A stretch of DNA of 64,000 nucleotides, from NCBI GenBank assembly GCA_036005845.1, contig DASYQD010000025.1:43912-107911 (forward strand). Direction: 5' to 3'. Source of the stretch: DASYQD01 sp036005845 (GTDB lineage Bacteria; Acidobacteriota; Thermoanaerobaculia; Multivoradales; JAIOJS01). Positions 48,258 to 57,321 of this stretch are shown one piece after another; the stretch's first letter is position 1; each line of letters starts with the position of its first letter. A program made the translations under genes and the position numbers. A model generated the notes under the pieces. The model worked only from the letters and a program-made list of their open reading frames with translations. It did not search any database and had not been told where the DNA came from.

Positions 48258-49280
48258 GTGCGCGCCTGGGAGGTGGCGGAGGGCTTCGGGCGCGACAAGC
48301 TGCGGCTCGTCGAACGGCCGGAGCCCGCGCCCGCCGCCGGCGAGCTGCTGCTGCGGCTGCGCGCGGCGTCGCTCAACTACCGCGACCTGTTGATGGTCGA
48401 GGGGCGCTACAACCCCAAGCAGCCGCTGCCGCTGGTGCCCTGCTCGGATGCCGTCGGCGAGGTGATCGCGCTGGGCGCGGGGGTGCGCGGCTTCGCTCTC
48501 GGCGATCGCGTCTGCCCCATCTTCGCGCCGCGCTGGCTCGCCGGCGAGCCCGACCGCGAGCGCCTGCGCACGACCCTCGGCGGACCGCTCGACGGCACGC
48601 TGCGCCAGACGATGACGATCGCCGCCGAGTCGGTGGTGCGGCCGCCGGCCCATCTCTCCGATGACGAGGCCGCGGCGCTGCCGTGCGCCGCCGTCACCGC
48701 GTGGAGCGCTCTCGTCGAGCAGGGCCGCCTGCGCGCCGGCGAGACGGTGCTGGTGCTCGGCACCGGCGGCGTGGCGCTCTTCGCGCTGCAGATCGCGCTG
48801 CTCCATGGCGCGCGCGTCCTCGTCACTTCGAGCTCTGACGCGAAGCTCGAGCGCGTGCGCGCGATGGGCGCCTGGGAGACGATCAACTATTCGCGCGAGA
48901 AGGCGTGGGGCAAACGCGTGCGCGAGCTCAGCGGCGACGGCGTCGACCACGTCGTCGAGGTGGGCGGCGCCGGCACGCTGCCCGAGTCGCTGCGCGCCGT
49001 GCGTATGGGCGGCACCGTGCACCTGATCGGCGTCCTCGCCGGCGGCGAGGCGTCGCTGCTGCTGGCGCCCATCTTCATGCAGCAGGTGCGCGTGCAGGGC
49101 GTGCTCGTCGGCCCGAAGTCGTCGTTCGAGGCGCTCGACCGCGCGCTGGCGCTCCACGCGGACCGGCCCGAGACACGGCCGGTCGTCGATCGCACCTTCG
49201 CCTTCGAAGACGCACCCGCCGCCTTCGACCACATGGCCGCCGGCGCGCACTTCGGCAAGATCTGCGTCGCGATCGCCTAG
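48258..49280 (+). CDS. Zinc-type alcohol dehydrogenase / quinone reductase family (MDR)
   Basis: A 340-aa medium-chain dehydrogenase/reductase. The catalytic GroES-like half has SLNYRDLLMVEGRYN and VPCSDAVGEVIALG; the Rossmann half has VLVLGTGGVALFALQIA, with VTSSSDAKLERVRAMGA and GVDHVVEVGGAGTLPESL after it. It lacks the four-Cys structural zinc loop, as NAD(P)-dependent zinc-free or quinone-oxidoreductase-like members do. GTG 48258 has AGGAGCC upstream. Its substrate is unknown. Confidence 0.87.
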   Translation: MRAWEVAEGFGRDKLRLVERPEPAPAAGELLLRLRAASLNYRDLLMVEGRYNPKQPLPLVPCSDAVGEVIALGAGVRGFALGDRVCPIFAPRWLAGEPDRERLRTTLGGPLDGTLRQTMTIAAESVVRPPAHLSDDEAAALPCAAVTAWSALVEQGRLRAGETVLVLGTGGVALFALQIALLHGARVLVTSSSDAKLERVRAMGAWETINYSREKAWGKRVRELSGDGVDHVVEVGGAGTLPESLRAVRMGGTVHLIGVLAGGEASLLLAPIFMQQVRVQGVLVGPKSSFEALDRALALHADRPETRPVVDRTFAFEDAPAAFDHMAAGAHFGKICVAIA

Positions 49281-49284
49281 CCCG

Positions 49285-50616
49285 TCATCCGCCCCAACTG
49301 ACTGAGAAGCCGAAGACCTGGTCGTGCCCCTTGTAGGTCGAGGTGACGAGCGGGTGCTGGAGCTCCTGTCCGCCGGCGTGGCGGTCGTCGTACTGGAACA
49401 ACGAGTAGCCGAGGTCGAAGGCGATGTTGCGGATGCGGTAGGTGATGCCGGTGGCGAGCACCAGCGCGTCCCCGCGCGCGAAGCCGGGTTCGACGGTCGA
49501 CGAAGGCACCGGCGAGGGCTCGAGCCCGGCGCCGAGCGACACCGCCCAGCGCTCGGCGACGGCGAGCTCGGTGCCCAGCCGCACGCTCAGCGTGTCGTCC
49601 CAATTGCGCGCCCGCCGCTCGGTGCCCGGCCCGGGCTGCTGCGGGATCGCCGTGGGCGGCAGGCCGAAGAGGTCGCGCGAGAAGCTCACGTCGGTGGTGT
49701 CGACCGCCGACCACGCCGTCCACGCCAGGTCGAGCTCGAAGCTCCACGCCTCCGACGGCGCCACCCAGAGGCCCGTGCGCAGCTCCTGCGGCAGGTCGAA
49801 GCTCAACCGGCTCGAGCCGCTCTGGCCGAGAGCGTCGGCCGCCGCCTGCAGACCGGCGACGCTGCTCGGCACGTCGCGCGCCGTGTACGAGACGTTGCCA
49901 TTGCCCTTCACCTTGCCGCCGGTGTCGTAGGCGAGGCCCCAGCCCCAGCGCTCGGCGCCATAGTGCAGGCCGGCATCGAAGGCGTAGCCGTCGACGTCGG
50001 CACTCGACGCGCGCTCGAACTCGATGGGAAATCGAAAACTACCGGGCAGCGGCGAGGCCGCGACGTTGACGATCTGGTTGCGACCCTCCTGCATCTTGCC
50101 GGTGTAGTAGCGGGCGCCGGCGCCGACGCTCCAGCGGTCGCTCATCTGGTAGGCGGCCACCGGGTGCACCGACCACAGCTCGAGGCGTTGCAGGCGGTTG
50201 CTGAAGCGCCCTGGGAAGAGCGCCGCTTCCCACTCGGCGCGGTACCAGGCGCGGTGGTCGACACCGATGCCGTAGGCGAGCGGGTAATAGTCCTTGGGCA
50301 GGTGCCAGCTGGCGTAGATCGACGGCGACTCGGTGACCAGGTGGCGCTGGCGGAACGAGCCGGTCGAGCTGTCGTAGTCGTCGGTCGGCGCCGTGTAGTC
50401 GAAGCCGAGCTGGTAGTGCGCGCCCTGCAAGCGCGCGATCACCGCCGGGTTGTAGTCGAGACCGCCGGCGTCGGTGGCGCGGCCGACGAAGGCGCCGGCC
50501 GGCGCGGTGGCGCGGCCGCCGTGCTGGAACAGCAACGGCCCGCTGGCGCGGGCGGCGGTGGCGACGAGAGCGACGGCGGCGGCGAGCGCGAGCGGACGAA
50601 GGAACGACACACGCAC
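49285..50616 (-). CDS. FadL/OmpP1-type outer-membrane transporter
   Basis: A 443-aa outer-membrane protein. A signal peptide (about residues 1-24) is followed by the FadL N-terminal hatch pattern (QHGGRATAPAGAFVGRATDAGGLDYNPAVIARL), then a long beta barrel with conserved SPSIYASWHLP and LELDLAWTAW and a final FGFSVSWGG. Family members let long-chain fatty acids or other hydrophobic compounds across the outer membrane. GTG 50616 is chosen because AGGAGGT lies just upstream and the signal peptide begins there; the longer in-frame start at 50697 does not. It is divergent from the thioesterase gene, which fits a lipid role. Confidence 0.87.
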   Translation of the reverse strand: MRVSFLRPLALAAAVALVATAARASGPLLFQHGGRATAPAGAFVGRATDAGGLDYNPAVIARLQGAHYQLGFDYTAPTDDYDSSTGSFRQRHLVTESPSIYASWHLPKDYYPLAYGIGVDHRAWYRAEWEAALFPGRFSNRLQRLELWSVHPVAAYQMSDRWSVGAGARYYTGKMQEGRNQIVNVAASPLPGSFRFPIEFERASSADVDGYAFDAGLHYGAERWGWGLAYDTGGKVKGNGNVSYTARDVPSSVAGLQAAADALGQSGSSRLSFDLPQELRTGLWVAPSEAWSFELDLAWTAWSAVDTTDVSFSRDLFGLPPTAIPQQPGPGTERRARNWDDTLSVRLGTELAVAERWAVSLGAGLEPSPVPSSTVEPGFARGDALVLATGITYRIRNIAFDLGYSLFQYDDRHAGGQELQHPLVTSTYKGHDQVFGFSVSWGG

Positions 50617-50729
50617 GGGGCACCTCCTGGACAAGGGATCGAAAGGCCCCGGCGGCGCCGGCGAACGGGGATGGTGCCGCCGGCCGCGCGGCAGCATATC
50701 CTTGCCGCAACGCGGCGGAGGATGTGGCC

Positions 50730-51254
50730 ATGGCGCAGACGGTCGAGCAGGTGGCGCAGGCGGTGGGGCGGGAGACGGCGTCGCCGGGCGGTGGGCGCGC
50801 GCACGAGGTCTTGCGCCGCTGGCAGAAGCTCAGCGGCAAGCCCTTCGGCAAGCTGCTCTTCAGCATCGGCGTCGGCCGCATGGCTCGCTACACCGGCAGC
50901 ATCCGGCCGCGCGTGCACGAGCTGCGGCCCGGCTACGCGCGCGTCCGCATGCACGACCGGCCGGCGCTGCGCAACCACCTGCAGTCGGTGCACGCCATCG
51001 CGCTGATGAACCTCGCCGAGGTGACGAGCGGGCTGGCGATGCTGGCCGGCATGCCCGCCGACGCGCGCGCCATCATCACCAACCTCGCCATCGAGTTCAA
51101 GAAGAAGGCGCGCGGCACGCTCGAGGCGGAGTGCACGACGGCGCCGCCGCAGAGCAACGAGAAGCACGAGTATCTGCTCGAGGCGATCGTGCGCGACACC
51201 GCGGGCGAAGAGGTGGCGCGGGCCACCGCTCGCTGGCTGGTGGGACCGCGGTGA
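50730..51254 (+). CDS. DUF4442-family hotdog thioesterase-like protein
   Basis: A 174-aa protein of the YiiD/PaaI-like DUF4442 family. The pattern includes ARYTGSIRPRVHELRPGYARVRMHDRPALRNHLQSVHAIALMNLAEVTSGLAM (helix of the hotdog fold) and ITNLAIEFKKKARGTLEAEC. Members are acyl-thioester hydrolases or binders. ATG 50730 has GGAGGA eight bases upstream; GTG 50724 is the alternative. Its stop overlaps the following nitronate monooxygenase start (GTGA), so the two are coupled. Confidence 0.8.
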   Translation: MAQTVEQVAQAVGRETASPGGGRAHEVLRRWQKLSGKPFGKLLFSIGVGRMARYTGSIRPRVHELRPGYARVRMHDRPALRNHLQSVHAIALMNLAEVTSGLAMLAGMPADARAIITNLAIEFKKKARGTLEAECTTAPPQSNEKHEYLLEAIVRDTAGEEVARATARWLVGPR

Positions 51255-52312
51255 GCGGCGAAGCCGCGGCCGCCATCGCCGCAGCCCGACCGGCCGCGTC
51301 GTTCGCCGCCGGCCCGGCGTCGCCGCTCGCCACGCCCTTCACCCGCCACGCCGGCATCGAGGTGCCGCTCGTCTGCGGCGCCATGTACCCGTGCTCGAAC
51401 CCCGAGCTGGTGGCGGCGGTGTCGGCCGCCGGCGGCATCGGCATCGTGCAGCCGATCTCGATGGTCTACGTCTTCCGCCACGACTTCCGCGCCGGGCTGC
51501 GACTCATCCGCTCGTGGACCGAAAAGCCGATCGGCATGAACGCGCTGGTCGAGAAGTCGTCGCGCGTCTACGAGGAGCGCATGCGGCGCTGGGTGGAGAT
51601 CGCGCTCGAGGAGGGCGTGCGCTTCTTCGTCACCGCGCTGGGCAACCCGCGCTGGGTGGTCGAGCGCGTGCACGCGCACGGCGGCGTCGTGTACCACGAC
51701 GTCACCGACCGCCGCTGGGCGGACAAGGCACTGCAGCACGGCGTCGACGGCCTGGTGTGCGTGAACCGCGAGGCCGGCGGCCACGCCGGCGGCAAGGGCC
51801 CCGAGGAGCTCTACGCCGAGCTCGCCGACCTCGGCGTGCCGCTGCTCTGCGCCGGCGGCGTCGGCGACGAGCAGACGTTCGCGGCGCGGCTGCGGCTCGG
51901 CTATGCCGGCGTGCAGCTCGGCACCCGCTTCATCGCCAGCGCGGAGTGCCGCGTGCACGAGGACTACAAGCGCGCCATCCTCGACGCTTCGCCGCGGGAC
52001 GTGGTGCTCACCGACAAGCTGTCGGGCGTGCCGTGCGCCGTCATCCGCACGCCGTACGTCGAGCGCATCGGCCTGCACGCCGGGCCGCTCGCGCGCCTGC
52101 TGCTGCGCCACCGGCGCACCAAGCACTGGATGCGCTCCTGGTACGCGACCAAGGCCATCTGGCAGCTCAAGCGCGCCTCGCAGCAGGGGATCTCGTACAA
52201 GGATTACTTCCAGGCCGGCAAGAGCGTCGGCGGCATCCACGCCGTCGAGCCGGCGGGCGAGATCGTGCGGCGCTACGCGGCGGCGGCGCGCGAGCAGCTC
52301 GCGGTGGCGTAA
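51251..52312 (+). CDS. Nitronate monooxygenase family protein
   Basis: A 353-aa TIM-barrel FMN enzyme. Signatures: LVCGAMYPCSNPELVAAVSAAGGIGIVQP (N-terminal strand with the FMN phosphate loop), VDGLVCVNREAGGHAGGKGPEEL, LLCAGGVGDEQTFAARLRLGYAGVQLGTRF. Family members oxidise nitronates or related propionate-3-nitronate; several bacterial members have other flavin roles. An N-terminal Ala-rich extension of about 35 residues precedes the barrel. GTG 51251 couples it to the thioesterase-like gene. It is followed by a terminator region. Confidence 0.87.
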   Translation: MSGEAAAAIAAARPAASFAAGPASPLATPFTRHAGIEVPLVCGAMYPCSNPELVAAVSAAGGIGIVQPISMVYVFRHDFRAGLRLIRSWTEKPIGMNALVEKSSRVYEERMRRWVEIALEEGVRFFVTALGNPRWVVERVHAHGGVVYHDVTDRRWADKALQHGVDGLVCVNREAGGHAGGKGPEELYAELADLGVPLLCAGGVGDEQTFAARLRLGYAGVQLGTRFIASAECRVHEDYKRAILDASPRDVVLTDKLSGVPCAVIRTPYVERIGLHAGPLARLLLRHRRTKHWMRSWYATKAIWQLKRASQQGISYKDYFQAGKSVGGIHAVEPAGEIVRRYAAAAREQLAVA

Positions 52313-52323
52313 GAGATCTGGAC

Positions 52324-52352
52324 CTCTCTCTCCCCGGCGAGGGGAGAGAGGG
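52324..52352. repeat. Hairpin repeat, CTCTCTCCCC / GGGGAGAGAG
   Basis: A perfect 10-bp stem with a GGCGA loop just after the nitronate monooxygenase stop. Sequences of this form (dispersed CTCTCCCC-type palindromes) occur in many intergenic regions of GC-rich genomes. Confidence 0.5.
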
Positions 52353-52419
52353 GCTGGGGAGTGAGGGGCGGCAGACGTACGCAGTCTTGCCTTGGGCGGG
52401 GGTCGTCTTGGGAAACAGA

Positions 52420-52445
52420 AAGGCCGGTCGCTGTCGACCGGCCTT
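52420..52445. terminator. Bidirectional terminator between converging genes
   Basis: AAGGCCGGTCG and CGACCGGCCTT form a perfect 11-bp stem with a CTGT loop. It lies between the converging nitronate monooxygenase and OmpA-type genes, with a further GC-rich hairpin at 52463-52487. Confidence 0.7.
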
Positions 52446-52505
52446 CGTCCCTCTCCGTCAAGCCCCGGGGCTCGGCCCCCGAGGCTGACGCGCTGATCTA
52501 CGAAC

Positions 52506-53849
52506 CTAACCGACTTTGAGAATCACCACGGCGCGCCGGTTCTGCCGGCGGCCCTCCGGAGTGCTGTTGTCGCCCACCGGTTCGGCCGAGCCGCGGCCTT
52601 CGGTGGTGATGCGCGCCGGGTCGATCCCGTGCCGCGTCACTAGGTAGTTCTTCACCGCCTCGGCCCGCTGCGTGGACAGCTTCTGGATGGCCGCGTCGGA
52701 GCCCGCGTTGTCGCTGTAGCCGACCACCTGTGCCGAGAGGTTGGGATCCTGCTTGAGCCGCAGGGCCACCTCGTCCAGACGCGCCTTGCAGATGTTGTTC
52801 AGGCGCGCGCCGGTGTCGAACGGACACTCCACCCGCTCCTCCGGCGGCGGCGGCGGCGGAGGCGGCGGCGGGGGCGGCGGCGGCGGAGGCGGCGGGGGAG
52901 GCGGCGGCGGAGGCGGCGCCGGGGTCGGCGGCGGCGGCGGCACCTCGGCGATCAGCCGCGGTAGATACGTCAACCCGATGAGACCGCCGATCGGGCAGTA
53001 GTCGTCGAGGTTGTTGAACTGCAGCAGGTCCGTGCGGACGGCGAAGTTGAACGACCACGGGCCGCCGCCGATGTTGACGCGGCCGCCGGTGGTGAAGTCG
53101 ACGCTGTCCTGCAGCGACCCCCCGACGATCGCGAAGCCGGGCGGCGGCGTCCGCGGGACGCGGAAGAACGCATCGTCGCCGCCGTTGTTGAAGGTGCCGA
53201 CCAGCTCGCTGATCCAGTGGAAGCTGTCGCTGACGTGAATGACGTAGCCGAGGCCGGCGCCGATCTGATCCGGGGTGTCGTTGCCGAAGTCGTCATCCCC
53301 CAGCTTGGTGTAGCCGATGTTGAAGAACCAGCTGGGGTTGTTCCAGGCGAACTTGCCGCCGAAGTCGGTGTCGGTCGACACCAGCGGCACGCCGACGTTG
53401 CCGGTGCCGGGCCTGACGAACAGCGTGAAGGAGCTGCCGCCCGTATCGCTGGCGGCGAAAGCCCACTTCGCGTTGACCTGCGCGTTGCCGATGCCGGCGT
53501 CGTCGAAGTCGCGGGCGTTGGGTCCGTGGCCGTTGTAGTCGTCGTACGGCACCGAGACGCTGAGCTCGAAGTTGTCGGTGATGCCGTAGCCGACGCTGGC
53601 CGAGAGCCGCGTCCAGTCGAAGTTGACGTCGTCCTCGTCGGGGACCCCGCCCAAGTCGATGACGCGGTCCCAGTTGTTGGCGTACAGACCGAACGTCCAC
53701 ACTCCGGCGGGCGCGTTCTGCCCGCTCGACAGCGTGAAGAGCCCAGTCTCGCCGGTGACGGTGGGGCCGATCTCCCCACCCTGCGCGAGCAGGGGCGCGG
53801 CCGACAGGGCCAACGCCGCCACCCAGGCTCCGAATCTCCTCTTCACCAT
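52506..53849 (-). CDS. OmpA-family outer-membrane protein with a proline-rich linker
   Basis: A 447-aa protein: signal peptide (about residues 1-23), an N-terminal beta-barrel-like region (about 30-300), an uninterrupted run of 25 prolines (codons 52842-52916 on the other strand), then a C-terminal OmpA peptidoglycan-binding domain (about 345-447; LSAQVVGYSDNAGSD, STQRAEAVKNYLV, RITTEGRGSAEPVGDNSTPEGRRQNRR). It should anchor the outer membrane to the wall. The proline run, mostly CCG with some CCC and CCT, probably spans the periplasm as a stiff helix. ATG 53849 is preceded by GGGAGGGAGAG. It converges on the nitronate monooxygenase gene. Confidence 0.87.
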   Translation of the reverse strand: MVKRRFGAWVAALALSAAPLLAQGGEIGPTVTGETGLFTLSSGQNAPAGVWTFGLYANNWDRVIDLGGVPDEDDVNFDWTRLSASVGYGITDNFELSVSVPYDDYNGHGPNARDFDDAGIGNAQVNAKWAFAASDTGGSSFTLFVRPGTGNVGVPLVSTDTDFGGKFAWNNPSWFFNIGYTKLGDDDFGNDTPDQIGAGLGYVIHVSDSFHWISELVGTFNNGGDDAFFRVPRTPPPGFAIVGGSLQDSVDFTTGGRVNIGGGPWSFNFAVRTDLLQFNNLDDYCPIGGLIGLTYLPRLIAEVPPPPPTPAPPPPPPPPPPPPPPPPPPPPPPPPPEERVECPFDTGARLNNICKARLDEVALRLKQDPNLSAQVVGYSDNAGSDAAIQKLSTQRAEAVKNYLVTRHGIDPARITTEGRGSAEPVGDNSTPEGRRQNRRAVVILKVG

Positions 53850-54171
53850 GTGTTCTCTCCCTCCCACGATCTCTGGGTTTCGAGGCGTTTCAGAAGCGTT
53901 GTTTATTTTACAACGAGCCCGCAGCGACGGGTCGTTCTACGCGCGCCAATCCCACCCATGACGTCCCTGGCTTCCCCTTCGCGCGCATGCAGGTAATGGC
54001 TCGACTGACGGATGACCTTTCCTGCCGCGGGCGAAAGCAAGTTCCGGGCCGGCGCGGCGACGGGCGATGAGTGCGCGCGGATCTTCAAGATACACCACGA
54101 GTTGCACTCCAGAGCGGGAAGGTGTCACGCGTGTAGGCATGCGCCGACGCCACCCAATGTGCAAGTGAATT
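53850..54171. other. Non-coding 322-base region upstream of the OmpA-type gene
   Basis: I see no gene in this stretch. It is less GC-rich than its surroundings near the OmpA-type start and includes a GTTGT/ACAAC inverted repeat around TTATTTT (about 53902-53918). Read on the minus strand this gives a TTGTAAAATAAACAAC segment, a possible promoter region for the porin. Confidence 0.5.
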
Positions 54172-54801
54172 CTACAAGGCCGCGGCGGTGGTGAGGCGGT
54201 CGAGCTCGTCCTGCAGCTCGCGCCGCGCGGCCTCGCGGCCCCCGGCGTCGAGGTGCCCGAGGCGGCGCTCCTCCCCCACCAGCACCCGCAGCCGCGCGAA
54301 CGGCTTGGGGATCACCATGCGGTCCCACGAGCGCAGTCGGTAGCCGCGGTCGACCGAGATGCCGAGCGGCAGCACCGGCACGCCGGAGAGCTCGGCGAGG
54401 GCGACGATGCCCGGCTTGAGCTCGCACGCCGGCCCGCGCGGACCGTCGGGGATGACCAGCACCGTGCGCCCGCCTGCCAGTGCGCGCACGAGCTGGCGCA
54501 GCGCCGGCCCGCCGCCCTTCGATGTCGAGCCGCGCGCCACCTCGGCGCCGAGCAACTGTCCCACCGCGGTGCCGAGCGTGCCGTCGCGCGAGCGGCTGAT
54601 GAGCACCAGCACCGGCAGCCCGCGCCGGACGCCGTACTTCCAGATCAGCCAAGAGGCGAGGAAGAGCTGGTGGTGCCAGACGGCGAGGATCGTAGGCCGC
54701 CGCTCGCGCACCACCTGGTGGAAGCGCTCGCCGCCGCTCCAGCGCGGACGCAGCGTGGCGCCGAGGACGGCGAGCAGGAGCCAGACGAGCCGCGCGGCCA
54801 T
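54172..54801 (-). CDS. DUF374 lysophospholipid acyltransferase family protein
   Basis: A 209-aa membrane-bound acyltransferase related to lipid A biosynthesis enzymes. The N-terminal membrane helix is followed by ILAVWHHQLFLASWL (catalytic HxxxxD-type region), then VLISRSRDGTLGTAVGQLLG, ARGSTSKGGGPALRQL, VIPDGPRGPACELKPGIVALA and GVPVLPLGISVD, an ordered set of motifs diagnostic of DUF374. It probably adds an acyl chain to a lipid A or phospholipid precursor. It lies 32 bases after the UbiB-type kinase on the same strand. Confidence 0.85.
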   Translation of the reverse strand: MAARLVWLLLAVLGATLRPRWSGGERFHQVVRERRPTILAVWHHQLFLASWLIWKYGVRRGLPVLVLISRSRDGTLGTAVGQLLGAEVARGSTSKGGGPALRQLVRALAGGRTVLVIPDGPRGPACELKPGIVALAELSGVPVLPLGISVDRGYRLRSWDRMVIPKPFARLRVLVGEERRLGHLDAGGREAARRELQDELDRLTTAAAL

Positions 54802-54833
54802 GCGCGCCGGAGTCTAGCGTCGGTCGCCCGCCG

Positions 54834-56489
54834 CTAACGGTCGCTCTTGAGGATGGTCCAGAGCATGAAGCAGCCGCCGGCGGCGGCGAGCAGGAAGAAG
54901 ATCATCGCCAGGCCCGGATAGCCGAGCAGCGTGAAGTGGGTGGGGATCTGCATCATCATCGCCGCGCCGAGGATGAGCGCCGCCACCAGCAGACCGCCGG
55001 CGATGCGGTTGGCGATCTTCTGGAAGCCCTTGATCAGCTCGGTCTCGTCGATGGCGTCGACGTTGACCTTGAGCTCGTTGTCGGCGACCACTTGCAGGAT
55101 GCGGTTGAGCCGCGCCGGCAGCTGCCCGATCAGCTCGCGGCTCTCCGACAGAGCGCGGAAGGCGCTCCCGGGCGTCGCCATGCGCCACATGCGCTTGCTG
55201 GCCATCTCGGCCAACTGGTGGCGGATCGAGTCGGTGACGTTGAGCTGCGGAGCGAGCGAGCGCACCACGAGGTCGAGGTTGAGCAGCGTCTTGCCGAGGA
55301 GGGCCAGCTCGGGCGGCGCGTGGATGCCGGCGCTGTTGGCCATCGACACCAGCTCGAGCACCACCTTCCCGACCTGCAGCTGCTCCACGGGTAGGCCGCG
55401 GTGCTCGGCGACCAGCTCGGTGATGCGGCGGCGGAAGAGCTGCGGCTCGAAGTCGGGCTGCTTGGTGCCGATGCGCGCGATCAGCTCGGCCACCTCGTCG
55501 CCCTGGCCCTCGGTGACGGCGGCGAGCAGCTTCAAGAGCTGCTCCTGCATCGCCGGCGCGAGGTGGCCGACCATGCCGAGGTCGAGCAGCGCCACGCGGT
55601 GGTCGTGGGTGAGCAGCACGTTGCCGGGGTGCGGGTCGGCGTGGAAGAGGCCCTCGACGAGGATCTGGTGCAGGTAGCCGCCGATGAGCTGCTCGGCGAG
55701 CGCGTCGCCGTCGAGGTCGGTGCGCACGACGGGAGACAGCTTGTCGACCTTGGTGCCGTGGATGCGCTCCATGGTGAGCACGCGGCCGGTGCTGTAGGCG
55801 TCGATGGGCGCCGGCACGACGAGACGGTCGAACTCGGCGAGGCTCTTGCGCATGGCGTGGAGGTGGGCGGCCTCGCGCTGGTAGTCGAGCTCGCGCAGCA
55901 GGCTGCGGCGGAACTCCTCCACCACGGCGACGAACTGGTAGCGGCGGCCGACCTCCGTGTGCTTGTCGGCCATCTCGGCGATCTCGGCGAAGACGTCGAG
56001 GTCGCGCGCCACCTGCTCGCGGATGTCGGGCCGCTGCACCTTGACCGCCACCTCGCGGCCGTCGCGCAGCCGCGCCCGGTGCACTTGCGCGAGCGACGCC
56101 GAGGCCATCGGCGTCGACTCGAACTCCGCGAACGCTTTGGAGATGCGGACGCCGAGCTCCTCGGTGACGATGCGTTCGACGTCGGCGAACGGGAAGGGCT
56201 CGACGTTGTCCTGCAGGCGCGACAGGGCGGCCAGGTAGGGCGGCGGCAACAGGTCGGCGCGCGTCGAGAGGAGCTGTCCCACCTTGACGAAGGTGGGGCC
56301 CATGCGCTCGAGGTCGGCGGCGAGCTCCTCGGCCTCGGGCGATGCTCCTTCCGGCGCCTGCGGCTCCTCGCCGAAGTCGCCGTCCAGGCCGGGCATCTTC
56401 GCCAGGTCGGAGCGGCCGTACTTCCACAGCAGGCCGGCAATCTCGCGGTAGCGCTTGAGGTGCTCGGTACGCAAAGCGGCGACGGCCAC
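54834..56489 (-). CDS. ubiB: UbiB/ABC1-family atypical kinase
   Basis: A 551-aa protein with the ADCK/UbiB fold: N-terminal extension with FVKVGQLLSTRADLLPP (KxGQ), then QDNVEPFP, the AVKVQRPDIR lysine, LLRELDYQREA, LFHADPHPGN catalytic segment and LLDLGMVGHL (DLG in place of DFG). Two transmembrane helices close the C-terminus (about 500-545). Family members support ubiquinone or menaquinone synthesis by ATPase activity. GTG 56489 is the first start after the preceding stop at 56503; no strong ribosome site is seen. It is followed by the DUF374 gene. Confidence 0.85.
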   Translation of the reverse strand: MAVAALRTEHLKRYREIAGLLWKYGRSDLAKMPGLDGDFGEEPQAPEGASPEAEELAADLERMGPTFVKVGQLLSTRADLLPPPYLAALSRLQDNVEPFPFADVERIVTEELGVRISKAFAEFESTPMASASLAQVHRARLRDGREVAVKVQRPDIREQVARDLDVFAEIAEMADKHTEVGRRYQFVAVVEEFRRSLLRELDYQREAAHLHAMRKSLAEFDRLVVPAPIDAYSTGRVLTMERIHGTKVDKLSPVVRTDLDGDALAEQLIGGYLHQILVEGLFHADPHPGNVLLTHDHRVALLDLGMVGHLAPAMQEQLLKLLAAVTEGQGDEVAELIARIGTKQPDFEPQLFRRRITELVAEHRGLPVEQLQVGKVVLELVSMANSAGIHAPPELALLGKTLLNLDLVVRSLAPQLNVTDSIRHQLAEMASKRMWRMATPGSAFRALSESRELIGQLPARLNRILQVVADNELKVNVDAIDETELIKGFQKIANRIAGGLLVAALILGAAMMMQIPTHFTLLGYPGLAMIFFLLAAAGGCFMLWTILKSDR

Positions 56490-56502
56490 GGCTGAGTGCC
56501 AG

Positions 56503-57237
56503 TTAGAAGCGGAGCGCGACGGTGAGGGTGTAGCGCTCGCCGCTCGTCTCGTCGCCGGCGACGCGTTCGAGCTGCAGGAAGCGCGGGCCATTGGCGTAGC
56601 GCAGGCCGACCGCCCACTCGGGCTCGAAGACGCCGTGGCGCATGTTGAGCTGCAGGTGGTCGAGGCGCGCGATGCCGGTGTTGGGCAGCGACATGCGCAC
56701 GCCGAGGTAGCCGTTGCTGCCGACGGCGACCCGCGGCGCCACCTTCAGGCGCCAGGACGGACCGTCGCTATGCGTGTCGTCGCCGGCGAGATGGCCGCGG
56801 CGCGCGGCGTGCGCCGCCAGCGCGTCGTCGACCAGCTCATCGATCGGGTACTGCCGCTGCAGGATCTCGCGGTACATCTTCATGTAGCCGGCGCGCACCG
56901 TCTCGCGCGTGCGGTCGTAGAAGGGGTCGAGCTCGGGGTCGCTGACGAACTGCGACATCAGGTTGAAGCGCACGTAGACGGCGTCGAGGCGGCGCAGGTC
57001 GCCGGGGCCCATCAGCGCGCGCAGGTAGCGCCACTCCTGCGTCTCGGCGGCGAGATCCTCGTCGATCGGCGGGCGGCCGAGGTCGAAGGTGCGCGGGATC
57101 TGGAGCTTGGCGGTTCTTGATGCGGGAAGTGCGGTGGGAACGGGCTCGACGGCGAAGAGCGGCGAAGCGATAACGGTCGAAGCGGCGACTGCGAGCGCCG
57201 CTGCGAGGAGCTTTGGAAGTGCCGGAAAAGATCGCAT
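56503..57237 (-). CDS. Exported protein of unknown function
   Basis: A 244-aa protein with a signal peptide (residues 1-29, ending SPLFAVEP). The mature part has no recognised domain: it starts with IPRTFDLGRPPIDEDLAAETQEWRYLRAL, contains helical MSQFVSDPELDPFYDRTRETVRAGYMKMYREILQRQYPIDELV, and ends as a beta barrel-like tail (NMRHGVFEPEWAVGLRYANG, then ERYTLTVALRF with a terminal Phe). This suggests outer-membrane association. ATG 57237 has GGAGGGAG 12 bases upstream. It is directly followed by the UbiB-type kinase gene, divergent from the SDR gene. Confidence 0.68.
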   Translation of the reverse strand: MRSFPALPKLLAAALAVAASTVIASPLFAVEPVPTALPASRTAKLQIPRTFDLGRPPIDEDLAAETQEWRYLRALMGPGDLRRLDAVYVRFNLMSQFVSDPELDPFYDRTRETVRAGYMKMYREILQRQYPIDELVDDALAAHAARRGHLAGDDTHSDGPSWRLKVAPRVAVGSNGYLGVRMSLPNTGIARLDHLQLNMRHGVFEPEWAVGLRYANGPRFLQLERVAGDETSGERYTLTVALRF

Positions 57238-57321
57238 GGTGCATCTCCCTCCGGCAGAGGCGAGGATCAAAGGCCGTGCCAGCAGTCGCGGTGCTATCCT
57301 GCGCGCCGGCGGTCGGCAGGC

